18,669 nt of DNA. Source: an uncultured Actinotalea sp. (GTDB lineage: Bacteria; Actinomycetota; Actinomycetes; Actinomycetales; Cellulomonadaceae). Made by a program: the position numbers and the translations under genes. The DNA lies in contig NZ_CAMPHH010000030.1 of NCBI RefSeq assembly GCF_946885855.1, positions 1-18,669 on the forward strand, in the 5' to 3' direction. Numbering within the stretch: the first letter of the stretch is position 1; the number at the start of each line of letters is the position of its first letter. Below are positions 6,797 through 15,280 of this stretch, piece after piece. The notes beneath the pieces were generated by a model, which made no database searches, had not been told where the DNA came from, and saw only the letters and a program-made list of their open reading frames with translations.

Positions 6797-7329
6797 TTAC
6801 CAGCCTTTCCAGCCTTGCGGCGGACGACCTCGCCCGCGTACCGCACACCCTTGCCCTTGTACGGCTCGGGCTTGCGGATCTTGCGGATGTTCGCGGCGAC
6901 CTCGCCGACCTGCTGCTTGTCGATGCCGCTCACCGAGAACTTCGTCGGGGTCTCCACCGCGAAGGTGATGCCCTCGGGCGCCGCCACGGTGACCGGGTGG
7001 CTGAAGCCGAGGGCGAACTCGAGGTCCGAGCCCTTGGCCGTCACGCGGTATCCGGTGCCGACGATCTCGAGCTTCTTGGTGTAGCCCTCGGTCACGCCGG
7101 TGACGAGGTTCGCCAGCAGCGTGCGGGTCAGGCCGTGCAGCGAGCGCGACTGGCGCTCGTCGTCGGGCCGGGTCACCACGAGGGTGCCGTCCTCCTGCGC
7201 GACCTGGATGGGTGCGGCCACGGTGTGGCTCAGGGTCCCCTTGGGGCCCTTGACCGTCACGTGCGCGCCGTCGATCGCGACGTCGACGCCGGCCGGGACC
7301 GGGACGGGGACCTTGCCGATACGGGACAT
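6793..7329 (-). CDS. rplF: 50S ribosomal protein L6
   Basis: L6 binds 23S rRNA near the sarcin-ricin loop and the factor-binding site, where EF-G and EF-Tu act. The 178-residue product matches the family length. It starts [17 protein letters not shown], has the duplicated L6 fold ([12 protein letters not shown] in the first half, [13 protein letters not shown] in the second) and the C-terminal signature [17 protein letters not shown]. The ATG at 7329 has AGGAGA 6-7 bases upstream. It follows rpsH by 24 bases and overlaps rplR by four bases if that gene starts at 6796. Confidence 0.98.
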   Translation of the reverse strand: MSRIGKVPVPVPAGVDVAIDGAHVTVKGPKGTLSHTVAAPIQVAQEDGTLVVTRPDDERQSRSLHGLTRTLLANLVTGVTEGYTKKLEIVGTGYRVTAKGSDLEFALGFSHPVTVAAPEGITFAVETPTKFSVSGIDKQQVGEVAANIRKIRKPEPYKGKGVRYAGEVVRRKAGKAGK

Positions 7330-7353
7330 GGTGCTCTCCTCTCGGTCTCTCGG

Positions 7354-7752
7354 TTACCAGACGTAGGCGAGGACTTCCCCACCCACGCCCTTCGAGGCAG
7401 CCTGCTTGTCGGTCAGGAGGCCGGAGGACGTGGACAGGATCGCCACGCCGAGGCCGCCCAGGACGCGCGGCAGGTTGGTGGACTTGGCGTACACGCGCAG
7501 GCCCGGCTTGGACACGCGGCGCACACCCGCGAGCGAGCGCTCGCGGTTCGGGCCGAACTTGAGCTGGATCGTCAGGTTCTTGCCCACGGGGGCGTCACCG
7601 ACGGTCCAGCCGGCGATGTAGCCCTCCGCCTGGAGGATGTCCGCGATGTTCGCCTTGAGCTTGGAGTACGGCATCGTCACGGAGTCGTGGTACGCGGAGT
7701 TCGCGTTCCGCAGACGCGTCAGCATGTCTGCGATGGGGTCGGTCATCGTCAT
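7354..7752 (-). CDS. rpsH: 30S ribosomal protein S8
   Basis: S8 is a primary 16S rRNA-binding protein of the central domain. In E. coli it also represses spc-operon translation by binding its own mRNA. The 132-residue product starts [20 protein letters not shown] and ends with the conserved region [45 protein letters not shown] 7752 is preferred over ATG 7746 because the AGGAAGG sequence at 7764-7770 is 11 bases away. The 70-base spacer from the S14 gene contains competing inverted repeats that might control this gene. Confidence 0.98.
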   Translation of the reverse strand: MTMTDPIADMLTRLRNANSAYHDSVTMPYSKLKANIADILQAEGYIAGWTVGDAPVGKNLTIQLKFGPNRERSLAGVRRVSKPGLRVYAKSTNLPRVLGGLGVAILSTSSGLLTDKQAASKGVGGEVLAYVW

Positions 7753-7773
7753 CGGGCTTGTGCCCTTCCTCGC

Positions 7774-7807
7774 CGGGGTATCCCCGCGCCGTGGCGGCGC
7801 AAGGGGA
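7774..7807 (-). promoter_or_regulatory. Competing hairpins before rpsH
   Basis: The CCCC run at 7782-7785 can pair either with GGGG at 7775-7778 (CGGGG-TAT-CCCCG, 7774-7786) or with GGGG at 7803-7806, the latter extended by GCGCC/GGCGC (7786-7790 with 7796-7800) with a 2-base bulge. The two folds exclude each other. The short one ends only 3 bases from the rpsH ribosome-binding site. Function is unproven. Confidence 0.35.
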
Positions 7808-7822
7808 CCTTCGGCGTAGTGG

Positions 7823-8008
7823 TTACCAGCTGCTCTTGGTGACGCCGGGAAGCTCGCCGCGGTGCGCCATCTGGCGCAGGCAGATGCGGCAGAGGCCGAA
7901 CTTGCGGTAGACCGAGTGCGGCCGGCCGCACTTCTGGCACCGGGTGTAGGCGCGGACCGCGTACTTGGGCTTCCGCGCCGCCTTCTGGATCAGGGCGGTC
8001 TTCGCCAT
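7823..8008 (-). CDS. rpsZ: 30S ribosomal protein S14, type Z (zinc-binding)
   Basis: S14 is a head protein of the small subunit. The 61-residue product is the short zinc-binding type. Its ligands are Cys24, Cys27, Cys40 and Cys43 (CQKC and CRIC), followed by the conserved ending [15 protein letters not shown]. The ATG at 8008 is 2 bases after the rplE stop and has AAGGAG about 9 bases upstream. Its place between rplE and rpsH is standard; the gene is also called rpsN. Zinc-free paralogues encoded elsewhere under zinc control are common in actinobacteria, which is family knowledge and not visible here. Confidence 0.98.
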   Translation of the reverse strand: MAKTALIQKAARKPKYAVRAYTRCQKCGRPHSVYRKFGLCRICLRQMAHRGELPGVTKSSW

Positions 8009-8010
8009 GG

Positions 8011-8583
8011 TCAGTTCTCCTTGAAGGGGAAGCCGAGACGGCGGAGCAGCGAGCGGCCCTCGTCGTCGGTGGTCGCGGTCGTCACGATCGTGATGTCCAT
8101 GCCCCGGCTGCGGTCGATCCTGTCGGGGTCGACCTCGTGGAACATGACCTGCTCGGTGAGCCCGAACGTGTAGTTGCCGTGGCCGTCGAACTGCTTCGGT
8201 GACAGACCACGGAAGTCACGGATCCGCGGCAGGGCCAGGGAGATCAGCCGGTCGGTGAACTCCCACATCCGGTCCCCGCGCAGGGTGACGTGGGCGCCGA
8301 TCGGCATGCCCTCGCGCAGCTTGAACTGTGCGATGGACTTGCGCGCCTTGGTCACCTGCGGCTTCTGACCGGTGATGGCCGTGAGGTCGCGGATCGCACC
8401 CTCGATGAGCTTGGAGTCCTTGGCCGCCTCGCCGACACCCATGTTCACCACGACCTTGACGAGGCGTGCGACCTGGTTGACGTTCTCGTGGCTGAACTCC
8501 TCGCGCAGGGCGGGGAGGATCTCCTCGGCGTACTTGGTCTTCAGACGCGGAGCGGTCCGCGTCGCGACGGTGTCAGTGCTCAT
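8011..8583 (-). CDS. rplE: 50S ribosomal protein L5
   Basis: L5 binds 5S rRNA and contacts P-site tRNA in the central protuberance. The product is 190 residues. It contains [32 protein letters not shown], the [21 protein letters not shown] segment, and the C-terminal [20 protein letters not shown] with LGFPF. The ATG at 8583 is one base after the rplX stop and has AAGGA about 8 bases upstream; the open frame further upstream lies over rplX and is not family-like. A short N-terminal extension (about 10 residues, [10 protein letters not shown]) precedes the core. Confidence 0.97.
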   Translation of the reverse strand: MSTDTVATRTAPRLKTKYAEEILPALREEFSHENVNQVARLVKVVVNMGVGEAAKDSKLIEGAIRDLTAITGQKPQVTKARKSIAQFKLREGMPIGAHVTLRGDRMWEFTDRLISLALPRIRDFRGLSPKQFDGHGNYTFGLTEQVMFHEVDPDRIDRSRGMDITIVTTATTDDEGRSLLRRLGFPFKEN

Positions 8584-8584
8584 C

Positions 8585-8926
8585 TCAGATGTCCTTACCG
8601 GAGCGCTTCGCCACACGGACGCGCACCGTGCGGGTGCGACCGTCGCGCTCGATCTCCTCGGTGCGGTAGCCGACGCGCGTGCCCTTCTTGGTCTCCGGGT
8701 CCACGAGCATGACGTTGCTGACGTGGATCGCGGCCTCGCGCGTCTCGATGCCACCGGTGCGCGTGCCGCGCGACGTCTGGCCCGCCTTGACGTGGTGGGT
8801 CATGCGCTGCACGCCCTCGACGACGATGCGGTCCTTGTCCTGGATGACCTCGAGCACACGCCCCTGCTTGCCCTTGTCGCGGCCCGCGATGACGACGACG
8901 AGGTCGCCCTTCTTGATCTTGGCCAT
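8585..8926 (-). CDS. rplX: 50S ribosomal protein L24
   Basis: L24 is an early assembly initiator that binds the 5' end of 23S rRNA and lies near the tunnel exit. The 113-residue product has an N-terminal KOW motif ([20 protein letters not shown], about residues 3-22), followed by [12 protein letters not shown] and [14 protein letters not shown]. The ATG at 8926 is 2 bases after the rplN stop, with GGAGG about 10 bases upstream inside rplN. It is the second gene of the spc cluster and only one base separates it from rplE. Confidence 0.98.
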   Translation of the reverse strand: MAKIKKGDLVVVIAGRDKGKQGRVLEVIQDKDRIVVEGVQRMTHHVKAGQTSRGTRTGGIETREAAIHVSNVMLVDPETKKGTRVGYRTEEIERDGRTRTVRVRVAKRSGKDI

Positions 8927-8928
8927 GG

Positions 8929-9297
8929 TCAGAGCACCTCCGGTGCCAGCGAGATGATCTTCATGAACTTCTTGTCCCGCAGCTCACGACCGACCGGGCC
9001 GAAGATGCGCGTCCCGCGGGGCTCCCCGTCGTTCTTGAGGATCACCGCCGCGTTCTCGTCGAACTTGATGTACGAGCCGTCGGGCCGGCGGCGCTCCTTG
9101 GTGGTGCGCACGACGACGGCCTTGACGACGTCACCCCTCTTGACGTTGCCGCCCGGGATGGCGTCCTTGACCGTCGCGACGATCACGTCGCCGATACCGG
9201 CGTAGCGACGGCCGGATCCACCGAGAACACGGATGCAGAGGATCTGCTTCGCTCCCGTGTTGTCGGCGACCTTCAGTCGCGACTCCTGCTGGATCAT
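8929..9297 (-). CDS. rplN: 50S ribosomal protein L14
   Basis: L14 forms a bridge to the small subunit and is a docking site for silencing factor RsfS. The 122-residue product has the exact family length. It starts [20 protein letters not shown] and includes the signature [31 protein letters not shown] and [20 protein letters not shown]. The ATG at 9297 has AGGAG about 9 bases upstream; the longer frame upstream is a shadow. The 115-base gap before it holds a hairpin, and in E. coli this is the boundary between the S10 and spc operons. Confidence 0.98.
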   Translation of the reverse strand: MIQQESRLKVADNTGAKQILCIRVLGGSGRRYAGIGDVIVATVKDAIPGGNVKRGDVVKAVVVRTTKERRRPDGSYIKFDENAAVILKNDGEPRGTRIFGPVGRELRDKKFMKIISLAPEVL

Positions 9298-9370
9298 GTC
9301 TGTGAACTCCTGTCGTCGAGCCGGTTCTCGCCAGCGCGAGCCTGGCCGAACGGATATGGGGTGAGGCTGC

Positions 9371-9402
9371 GCCCGCCCGGTCGCCGTGGCTCCCGGGCGG
9401 GC
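9371..9402 (-). terminator. Hairpin between rpsQ and rplN
   Basis: A perfect 10-bp stem (GCCCGCCCGG at 9371-9380 with CCGGGCGGGC at 9393-9402) with a 12-base loop starts 10 bases after the rpsQ stop. It marks the S10/spc junction and may terminate, attenuate or stabilise the S10 message. No U-tract and no convincing downstream promoter are seen. Confidence 0.55.
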
Positions 9403-9412
9403 AGCGGGCCTC

Positions 9413-9715
9413 TTACTTCGCCTTCTCCAGGATCTCCACCACGCGCCAGCGCTTGGTCGCCGACAGCGGGCGGGTCTCCATGATGAGGACGAGGTCGCCG
9501 ACACCGGCCGCGCTGGCCTCGTCGTGCGCCTTGACCTTGCTCGTGCGCCGCATGACCTTGCCGTAGAGCGGGTGCTTGACCCGGTCCTCGACCTCGACCA
9601 CGACGGTCTTCTGCATCTTGTCGCTGACGACGTAGCCGCGCCGCGTCTTGCGGTACGGGCGGGCCGCGTCGGCCGCGGACTCGGCGGCCTGCGCCGCTGC
9701 GTTCTCGGTGCTCAT
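9413..9715 (-). CDS. rpsQ: 30S ribosomal protein S17
   Basis: S17 is an OB-fold protein that binds the 5' domain of 16S rRNA early in assembly. From ATG 9715 the product is 100 residues: an alanine-rich N-terminal extension of about 20 residues, then the core [39 protein letters not shown] and [20 protein letters not shown]. An upstream GTG at 9733 overlapping the rpmC stop (GTGA) would add six residues, but ATG 9715 has GAGAGG at 6 bases, so I chose it. It is the last gene of the S10 cluster and is followed by a hairpin. Confidence 0.96.
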   Translation of the reverse strand: MSTENAAAQAAESAADAARPYRKTRRGYVVSDKMQKTVVVEVEDRVKHPLYGKVMRRTSKVKAHDEASAAGVGDLVLIMETRPLSATKRWRVVEILEKAK

Positions 9716-9729
9716 GTCTGACCTCTCGC

Positions 9730-9972
9730 TCACTCGGCGTCGGAGCCGGGTGCGGTACGGATGCCGAGCTCGCGCTCACGCAGGACCGTGTAGATCCGAG
9801 CGATGTCGCGGCGGACGGCCTTCAGTCGGCCGTGGCTCTCGAGCTGACCGGTCGCGGACTGGAAGCGGAGGTTGAACAGCTCCTCCTTGGCCTTCTTCAG
9901 CTCGGCGACCAGCGTCTCGTCGTCCATGCCGTCGAGCTCGGCCGGAGCCAGCTCCTTGGATCCGATAGCCAT
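9730..9972 (-). CDS. rpmC: 50S ribosomal protein L29
   Basis: L29 lies at the peptide tunnel exit, next to L23, and contributes to the docking site for trigger factor and SRP. The 80-residue product is mostly helical with the family pattern [40 protein letters not shown] and [16 protein letters not shown] short acidic tail follows. The ATG at 9972 overlaps the rplP stop by one base (TGATG). The open frame that continues upstream over rplP is not family-like. Confidence 0.97.
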   Translation of the reverse strand: MAIGSKELAPAELDGMDDETLVAELKKAKEELFNLRFQSATGQLESHGRLKAVRRDIARIYTVLRERELGIRTAPGSDAE

Positions 9973-10391
9973 CAGTTGCCACCACCCTCGCGCACCACGA
10001 AACGGCACTTCATCGGGAGCTTGTGCATCGCGCGGCGCATCGCCTCGCGAGCGAGCGGCTCCGGGACACCGGCCAGCTCGAACATGATGCGACCCGGCTT
10101 CACGTTCGCGACCCACCACTCGGGCGAGCCCTTGCCGGAACCCATACGGGTCTCGGCCGGCTTCTTCGTCAGCGGGCGGTCCGGGTAGATGTTGATCCAC
10201 ACCTTGCCGCCACGCTTGATGTGGCGCGTCATGGCGATACGCGCCGACTCGATCTGCCGGTTCGTCACGTACGCGGGCTCGAGGGCCTGGATGCCGTACT
10301 CACCGAACGAGATCGTCGTGCCACCCTTCGCCGCGCCGGAGCGCGACGGGTGGTGCTGCTTGCGGTGCTTGAGCCGCCGCGGGATCAGCAT
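9972..10391 (-). CDS. rplP: 50S ribosomal protein L16
   Basis: L16 organises the A-site region and the peptidyl-transferase surroundings of the large subunit. The 139-residue product has the typical length. It starts [20 protein letters not shown] and has the segments [59 protein letters not shown] and [12 protein letters not shown]. The ATG at 10391 is 2 bases after the rpsC stop, with GGAG in the rpsC end as a modest ribosome-binding site. It overlaps rpmC by one base. Confidence 0.98.
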   Translation of the reverse strand: MLIPRRLKHRKQHHPSRSGAAKGGTTISFGEYGIQALEPAYVTNRQIESARIAMTRHIKRGGKVWINIYPDRPLTKKPAETRMGSGKGSPEWWVANVKPGRIMFELAGVPEPLAREAMRRAMHKLPMKCRFVVREGGGN

Positions 10392-10393
10392 GC

Positions 10394-11218
10394 TCAGGAC
10401 TCCGTTCCGGTCTCAGGGGCCGACTCGGCGGGCGCCGCGGCGACCTCGGCCGGGGCCTCGGTGCGCTCGGCACGCTCCGGGCGGCGGGCGCCACCGCGTG
10501 CGGGGCGGTCGCCACGGTCGGCGCGGGGGCCACGGGGAGCACGCGGACCGGCGGAGGCCTGCTCGCGGGCGTACTCCTTCTCCGTCATGTCGCCCTTGTA
10601 GATCCACACCTTGACGCCGATCTGACCGAACGTCGTGCGGGCCTCGAAGGTGCCGAAGTCGATGTTCGCGCGCAGCGTGTGCAGCGGCACACGACCCTCG
10701 CGGTAGAACTCGCTGCGGCTCATCTCCGCACCGCCCAGGCGGCCGGCGCACTGCACCCGGATGCCCTTGGCACCGGCGCGCAGGGCGGACTGCATGCCCT
10801 TGCGCATGGCGCGGCGGAACGAGACACGGCTCGCGAGCTGCTCCGCGATGCCCTGGGCGACCAGCTGCGCCTCGAGCTCGGCGTTCTTGACCTCGAGGAT
10901 GTTGAGCTGCACCTGCTTGCCGGTCAGCTTCTCGAGCTCGCCGCGGATGCGGTCGGCCTCGGCGCCGCGGCGGCCGATGACGATGCCGGGACGCGCCGTG
11001 TGGATGTCCACGCGGACGCGGTCACGAGTGCGCTCGATCTCGACCTTCGCGATGCCGGCGCGCTCGAGGCCCGTCGACATCAGCTTGCGGATCTGGACGT
11101 CCTCACGGACGTAGTCGCGGTACCGCTGCCCCGGCTTGGTGCTGTCGGCGAACCAGCGCGACCGGTGGTCGGTGGTGATGCCGAGGCGGTACCCGTGCGG
11201 GTTGACCTTCTGTCCCAC
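10394..11218 (-). CDS. rpsC: 30S ribosomal protein S3 with basic C-terminal tail
   Basis: S3 lines the mRNA entry tunnel and has helicase-related function with S4 and S5. The 274-residue product starts (GTG) [20 protein letters not shown]. It has a type II KH domain with the GXXG loop GRRG at residues 82-85, and the S3 C-terminal domain ([48 protein letters not shown]). After about residue 221 comes a roughly 50-residue low-complexity tail, first arginine/glycine/proline-rich and then alanine/glutamate-rich. Such tails occur in actinobacteria. GTG 11218 shares one base with the rplV TAG stop, and GAGAGG lies about 8 bases upstream. Confidence 0.97.
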   Translation of the reverse strand: MGQKVNPHGYRLGITTDHRSRWFADSTKPGQRYRDYVREDVQIRKLMSTGLERAGIAKVEIERTRDRVRVDIHTARPGIVIGRRGAEADRIRGELEKLTGKQVQLNILEVKNAELEAQLVAQGIAEQLASRVSFRRAMRKGMQSALRAGAKGIRVQCAGRLGGAEMSRSEFYREGRVPLHTLRANIDFGTFEARTTFGQIGVKVWIYKGDMTEKEYAREQASAGPRAPRGPRADRGDRPARGGARRPERAERTEAPAEVAAAPAESAPETGTES

Positions 11219-11586
11219 TATCGGGTCCTCTCCTTCTTCTCGACCGGGGCGACGACCACGGTGATGTGGCTCGTGCGCTTGAGGATCCGCGACGCACGCC
11301 CCTGGGCGCGCGGCCGGAACCGCTTGAGCGTCGGGCCCTCGTCGACGTACGCCGCCTGCACGACCAGCGCCGAGGCGTCGAACGCCTCGTTGGCACGGTC
11401 GGCCTTGACGCGGGCGTTGGCGATCGCGCTCTCGACCACCTTGCGGACGGTCTCCCCCGCGGCCTGCGGCGCGAACTTCAGCGTCGCGACGGCCTCGTCG
11501 GCCTGCTTGCCACGGATGAGGTCCACGACGCGCCGGGCCTTCTGGGGCGTGACACGGACGAACCGCGCCTGCGCCTTGGCTTCCAT
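11218..11586 (-). CDS. rplV: 50S ribosomal protein L22
   Basis: L22 has a long beta-hairpin that lines the peptide exit tunnel, a site where macrolide-resistance changes arise. The product is 122 residues: [34 protein letters not shown], then the hairpin region [20 protein letters not shown] and [11 protein letters not shown] 11586 is preferred over ATG 11613 because AGGA and AAGAAGG precede it, whereas the upstream ATG has no ribosome-binding site. No insertion or deletion is evident in the hairpin. It overlaps rpsC by one base. Confidence 0.97.
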   Translation of the reverse strand: MEAKAQARFVRVTPQKARRVVDLIRGKQADEAVATLKFAPQAAGETVRKVVESAIANARVKADRANEAFDASALVVQAAYVDEGPTLKRFRPRAQGRASRILKRTSHITVVVAPVEKKERTR

Positions 11587-11651
11587 TGCTGTCCTGCCTT
11601 CTTGTGTCGTCATGCGACCGGTGGGGACGTCACCTGCTGCACCCGTGAGGG

Positions 11652-11933
11652 TCAGCGGCGACGGCCCTTCCGGTCGTCCTTCTCGTGGCCGCGGAAGGTC
11701 CGCGTGGGGGCGAACTCGCCGAGCTTGTGGCCGACCATCGACTCGGTCACGAAGACCGGGACGTGCTTGCGGCCGTCGTGCACGGCGAACGTGTGACCGA
11801 GGAAGTCGGGCGTGATCATCGACCGGCGCGACCAGGTCTTGATGACCGTCTTGGTCCCCTTCTCGTTCTGCGCGTCCACCTTCTTCTGAAGGTGGTCGTC
11901 GACGAAGGGGCCCTTCTTGAGGCTACGTGGCAT
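11652..11933 (-). CDS. rpsS: 30S ribosomal protein S19
   Basis: S19 lies in the small-subunit head and forms a complex with S13 near the A-site finger. The 93-residue product has the family length. It starts [20 protein letters not shown] and includes [20 protein letters not shown], the [20 protein letters not shown] signature and [12 protein letters not shown]. The ATG at 11933 has AGGAGA about 8 bases upstream and is 15 bases after rplB. A 65-base spacer precedes rplV. Confidence 0.98.
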   Translation of the reverse strand: MPRSLKKGPFVDDHLQKKVDAQNEKGTKTVIKTWSRRSMITPDFLGHTFAVHDGRKHVPVFVTESMVGHKLGEFAPTRTFRGHEKDDRKGRRR

Positions 11934-11948
11934 CGGTCAGGTCTCCTG

Positions 11949-12785
<837 letters not shown>

Positions 12786-12820
12786 GGAAGGTGTGTCCCT
12801 TACGTCTCGTCGGTCCGGCG

Positions 12821-13126
12821 TCAGCCGACCGGTCCGCCGAAGATGTCGATGGTGCCCTCACGCAGCGTCACGATCGCGCGCTTGGTGTCCTTGCGCTTGC
12901 CGATCCCGAAGCGGGTGCGGCGGCTCTTGCCCTTGCGGTTCGCCGTGTTCACCGAGTCGACCTTGACGCCGAAGACCTGCTCGACGGCGATCTTGATCTC
13001 GGTCTTGTTCGCACGGGGGTCCACGAGGAAGGTGTACTTGCCCTCGTCGAGGAGGCCGTAGCTCTTCTCGGAGACGACCGGCGACAGCAGGATGTCGCGC
13101 GGGTCCTTCTTGTTCACGGTGGTCAC
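12821..13126 (-). CDS. rplW: 50S ribosomal protein L23
   Basis: L23 sits at the tunnel exit and is the main docking site for trigger factor and SRP. The 101-residue product contains [57 protein letters not shown] and a GTIDIFGG ending. I chose GTG 13126, which overlaps the rplD stop (GTGA) and has GGAGGA with 6 bases of spacing. A second GTG at 13117, three codons on, is a less likely alternative. The upstream open frame lies over rplD and is discarded. Confidence 0.96.
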   Translation of the reverse strand: MTTVNKKDPRDILLSPVVSEKSYGLLDEGKYTFLVDPRANKTEIKIAVEQVFGVKVDSVNTANRKGKSRRTRFGIGKRKDTKRAIVTLREGTIDIFGGPVG

Positions 13127-13824
13127 TTCGTCTCCTCCGTGGCGAGCTCGGACGCCTCGGACTCGGTCGCCACGGCCTTGGCCGAGCGACCCGCGGGACG
13201 CGCGAGGAACGCCTCGAGGGCTCCCCGCGTGAAGACGACGTCGTCCGAGACCAGCACGTCGTAGGTGTTGAGCTGGTCGGCGGTGAGCAGGTGGACCTGC
13301 TCGAGGTTGCGCAGGGACTTCCACGAGCCCTCGTCACCGCGCTCGAGCACCACGAGCACGTGGCGGCGCGGGGACAGGGCAGCGAGGGTCGCGGCCGCAG
13401 CCTTGGTCGACGGCACGGCGTCGGCTCCGAGGAAGCTCTCCACGACGTGGACGCGACCGGCGCGGGCGCGGTCCGAGAGGGCACCGCGCAGCGCGGCCGC
13501 CTTCATCTTCTTGGGAGTCCGCTGGCTGTAGTCGCGCGGGACCGGTCCGTGCACGACGCCACCACCGGCGAACTGCGGCGCACGGGTCGAGCCCTGACGG
13601 GCACGGCCGGTGCCCTTCTGCTTGTACGGCTTGCGGCCACCGCCGGAGACCTCGGCACGGGTCTTCGTCTTGTGGGTGCCCTGGCGGGCCGCCGCGAGCT
13701 GGGCGACGACCACCTGGTGGATCAGGGGGACGTTCGTCTGGACGTCGAACACCTCGGCGGGCAGCTCGGCCTTGCCGGCCTTCTTGCCCTGGGCGTCCAG
13801 GACGTCGACGGTCTGCGTCGTCAT
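13123..13824 (-). CDS. rplD: 50S ribosomal protein L4
   Basis: L4 binds 23S rRNA early and its long loop lines the exit tunnel. In E. coli it also represses the S10 operon through the rpsJ leader. The 233-residue product has the loop signature [20 protein letters not shown] and [14 protein letters not shown], then [20 protein letters not shown] and the C-terminal domain ending TRGALEAFL. An acidic/alanine tail (about 20 residues) follows the core. ATG 13824 is 7 bases after the rplC stop and has AAGGGAG upstream. It overlaps rplW by four bases. Confidence 0.97.
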   Translation of the reverse strand: MTTQTVDVLDAQGKKAGKAELPAEVFDVQTNVPLIHQVVVAQLAAARQGTHKTKTRAEVSGGGRKPYKQKGTGRARQGSTRAPQFAGGGVVHGPVPRDYSQRTPKKMKAAALRGALSDRARAGRVHVVESFLGADAVPSTKAAAATLAALSPRRHVLVVLERGDEGSWKSLRNLEQVHLLTADQLNTYDVLVSDDVVFTRGALEAFLARPAGRSAKAVATESEASELATEETK

Positions 13825-13831
13825 CGAGGAC

Positions 13832-14494
13832 TCACGCTCCCTTCGCGGCGGTGCGCACGAGCACGACGCCGCCCTTCGGGCCGGGGACGGCGCCCTTGAC
13901 GAGCACCAGACCCTTCTCGGCGTCGACCGCGTGCACGGTCAGGTTCTGGGTGGTCTGGCGGACGTTGCCCATCCGGCCGGCCATGCGCAGGCCCTTGAAG
14001 ACGCGCGACGGCGTCGAGGCGCCACCGATCGAGCCCGGCTTGCGGTGGTTGCGGTGGGCACCGTGGGACGCGCCCACGCCGGCGAAGCCGTGGCGCTTCA
14101 TGACACCGGCGGTGCCCTTGCCCTTGGTCGTGCCGACGACGTCGACCACCTGGCCGGCCGTGAAGGCCTCGGCGGTGATCTCCTGGCCGAGCGCGTACTG
14201 CCCGGCGTCCGGCGTGCGGATCTCCGTCACGTGGCGGCGGGGCGTGACACCGGCCTTCTCGAAGTGGCCCTTGAGCGGCTGGGTGACCTTGCGGGGGTCG
14301 ATCTGGCCGAAGGCCAGCTGGACCGCGGCGTAGCCGTCCGTCTCCGCCGTGCGAACCTGGGTCACCACGTTGGTGCCCACCTGCACGACGGTGACGGGCA
14401 CGAGGCGCCCGGCCTCGTCCCACACCTGCGTCATGCCGAGCTTGGTGCCCAGCACGGCCGTGATCGGCCTGGCGTTCTGGGGAAGCGTGGTCAT
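13832..14494 (-). CDS. rplC: 50S ribosomal protein L3
   Basis: L3 is an assembly initiator whose long extension reaches the peptidyl-transferase centre. The 220-residue product contains [40 protein letters not shown], the [20 protein letters not shown] segment and [14 protein letters not shown], all expected. The ATG at 14494 has CAGGAGA about 6 bases upstream and is 16 bases after the rpsJ stop. It is second in the S10 cluster. Nothing unusual is seen in it. Confidence 0.98.
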   Translation of the reverse strand: MTTLPQNARPITAVLGTKLGMTQVWDEAGRLVPVTVVQVGTNVVTQVRTAETDGYAAVQLAFGQIDPRKVTQPLKGHFEKAGVTPRRHVTEIRTPDAGQYALGQEITAEAFTAGQVVDVVGTTKGKGTAGVMKRHGFAGVGASHGAHRNHRKPGSIGGASTPSRVFKGLRMAGRMGNVRQTTQNLTVHAVDAEKGLVLVKGAVPGPKGGVVLVRTAAKGA

Positions 14495-14510
14495 CGTGAT
14501 CTCCTGAGCC

Positions 14511-14819
14511 TCAGAGCTTGATCTCGATGTTCACGTCCGCCGGCAGGTCGAGGCGCATGAGCGAGTCGACCGCCTTCGGCGTGGGATCGATGATGTCGAT
14601 GAGGCGCTTGTGGGTGCGCATCTCGAAGTGCTCGCGGCTGTCCTTGTACTTGTGAGGCGACCGGATGACGCAGAAGACGTTCTTCTCCGTCGGCAGCGGC
14701 ACCGGACCCACGACCGTCGCACCAGCGCGCGTCACCGTGTCGACGATCTTGCGCGCCGAGCTGTCGATGACCTCGTGGTCGTAGGACTTGAGCCGGATGC
14801 GGATCTTCTGTCCCGCCAT
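14511..14819 (-). CDS. rpsJ: 30S ribosomal protein S10 (NusE)
   Basis: S10 is a small-subunit head protein and, as NusE, couples transcription antitermination (with NusB) and translation (with NusG). The 102-residue product has the family length. It starts [20 protein letters not shown] and has [39 protein letters not shown] and ends [14 protein letters not shown] 14819 is the family start; the longer frame upstream covers the noncoding leader. Its ribosome-binding site is weak, with only a GAGAGAGAGAG run more than 10 bases upstream. It heads the S10 cluster behind a long leader. Confidence 0.97.
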   Translation of the reverse strand: MAGQKIRIRLKSYDHEVIDSSARKIVDTVTRAGATVVGPVPLPTEKNVFCVIRSPHKYKDSREHFEMRTHKRLIDIIDPTPKAVDSLMRLDLPADVNIEIKL

Positions 14820-15094
14820 GGCGTCGTCTGACTCTCTCTCTCGAACCGCTAGCTGTCCGACCCCCGCACTCGGGCGTGTCGCGCTCGGCGACACACTTTC
14901 GCGCTGCGCACCCGCGAGGGCACGAGGTCGTTGGATGCTGTGGGGACCGGGCCGCCTGCGGCGGGCCGAACCCTCAACGTCTGTCGTACATGGCTGCCGC
15001 GCACACCGGTCCGGCCGCGCTCTGGCACCGGGCGGGATCGCGGGGATCCCATCGGCGGCCGCGTTCGGACGCAACGGCGCCGGGCAACCTGAAC
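14820..15094 (-). promoter_or_regulatory. Long leader of the S10 cluster
   Basis: No gene is seen between the candidate promoter and rpsJ. The stretch holds a perfect 7-bp hairpin (GTGTCGC at 14876-14882 with GCGACAC at 14888-14894), followed in the mRNA by a small CCCG/CGGG hairpin (14862-14873), and an imperfect G+C-rich hairpin near 14948-14968. A purine GA run precedes the start codon. E. coli controls this operon by L4 binding to its leader; whether this unrelated-looking leader is regulatory is an inference. Confidence 0.45.
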
Positions 15095-15124
15095 AGTGTG
15101 CCAGACGAAGCCCGCGAAGACCAA
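15095..15124 (-). promoter_or_regulatory. Candidate S10-cluster promoter
   Basis: On the minus strand TTGGTC (15119-15124) is followed after 18 bases by CACACT (15095-15100), resembling TTGACA and TAnnnT elements. Transcription would start near 15088, about 270 bases before rpsJ. It lies downstream of the tuf hairpin, where a promoter is expected. Between this and the hairpin (15125-15240) I see nothing definite. Confidence 0.45.
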
Positions 15125-15240
15125 TCGCGTGTCGCACGGCCCGACCGGGGTCCGCGTGGTACGCGTGGGTGAGCTCGGCGTCGTCGTGCAGCCCCTGGCC
15201 ACGCCGCGGTGGGCGGGGCCGGCGAGGACGGCAGGCACGG

Positions 15241-15274
15241 CGAGGGCCCGGACCCCAGCGGGTCCGGGCCCTCG
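15241..15274 (-). terminator. Strong hairpin after tuf
   Basis: A perfect 15-bp stem (CGAGGGCCCGGACCC at 15241-15255 with its complement at 15260-15274) and a 4-base loop begin 6 bases after the tuf stop. It is the most compact and stable-looking hairpin in the window. No U-tract follows. It probably ends the str (fusA-tuf) transcript. Confidence 0.8.
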
Positions 15275-15280
15275 TCGGTG

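Noticed and set aside
10679..11815. 378-residue plus-strand open frame opposite rpsC and rplV
   Set aside because: Low-complexity translation with no motif and no ribosome-binding support; shadow of the real genes.
14829..14842. CT/GA dinucleotide run as a phase-variable repeat
   Set aside because: Only about five units, in the leader of an essential gene; more simply a weak purine-rich ribosome-binding region.
14824..14846. Possible tRNA T-loop (GGTTCGAGA on the minus strand) before rpsJ
   Set aside because: Flanking bases do not form a T-arm stem and no acceptor, D or anticodon arm can be placed around it.
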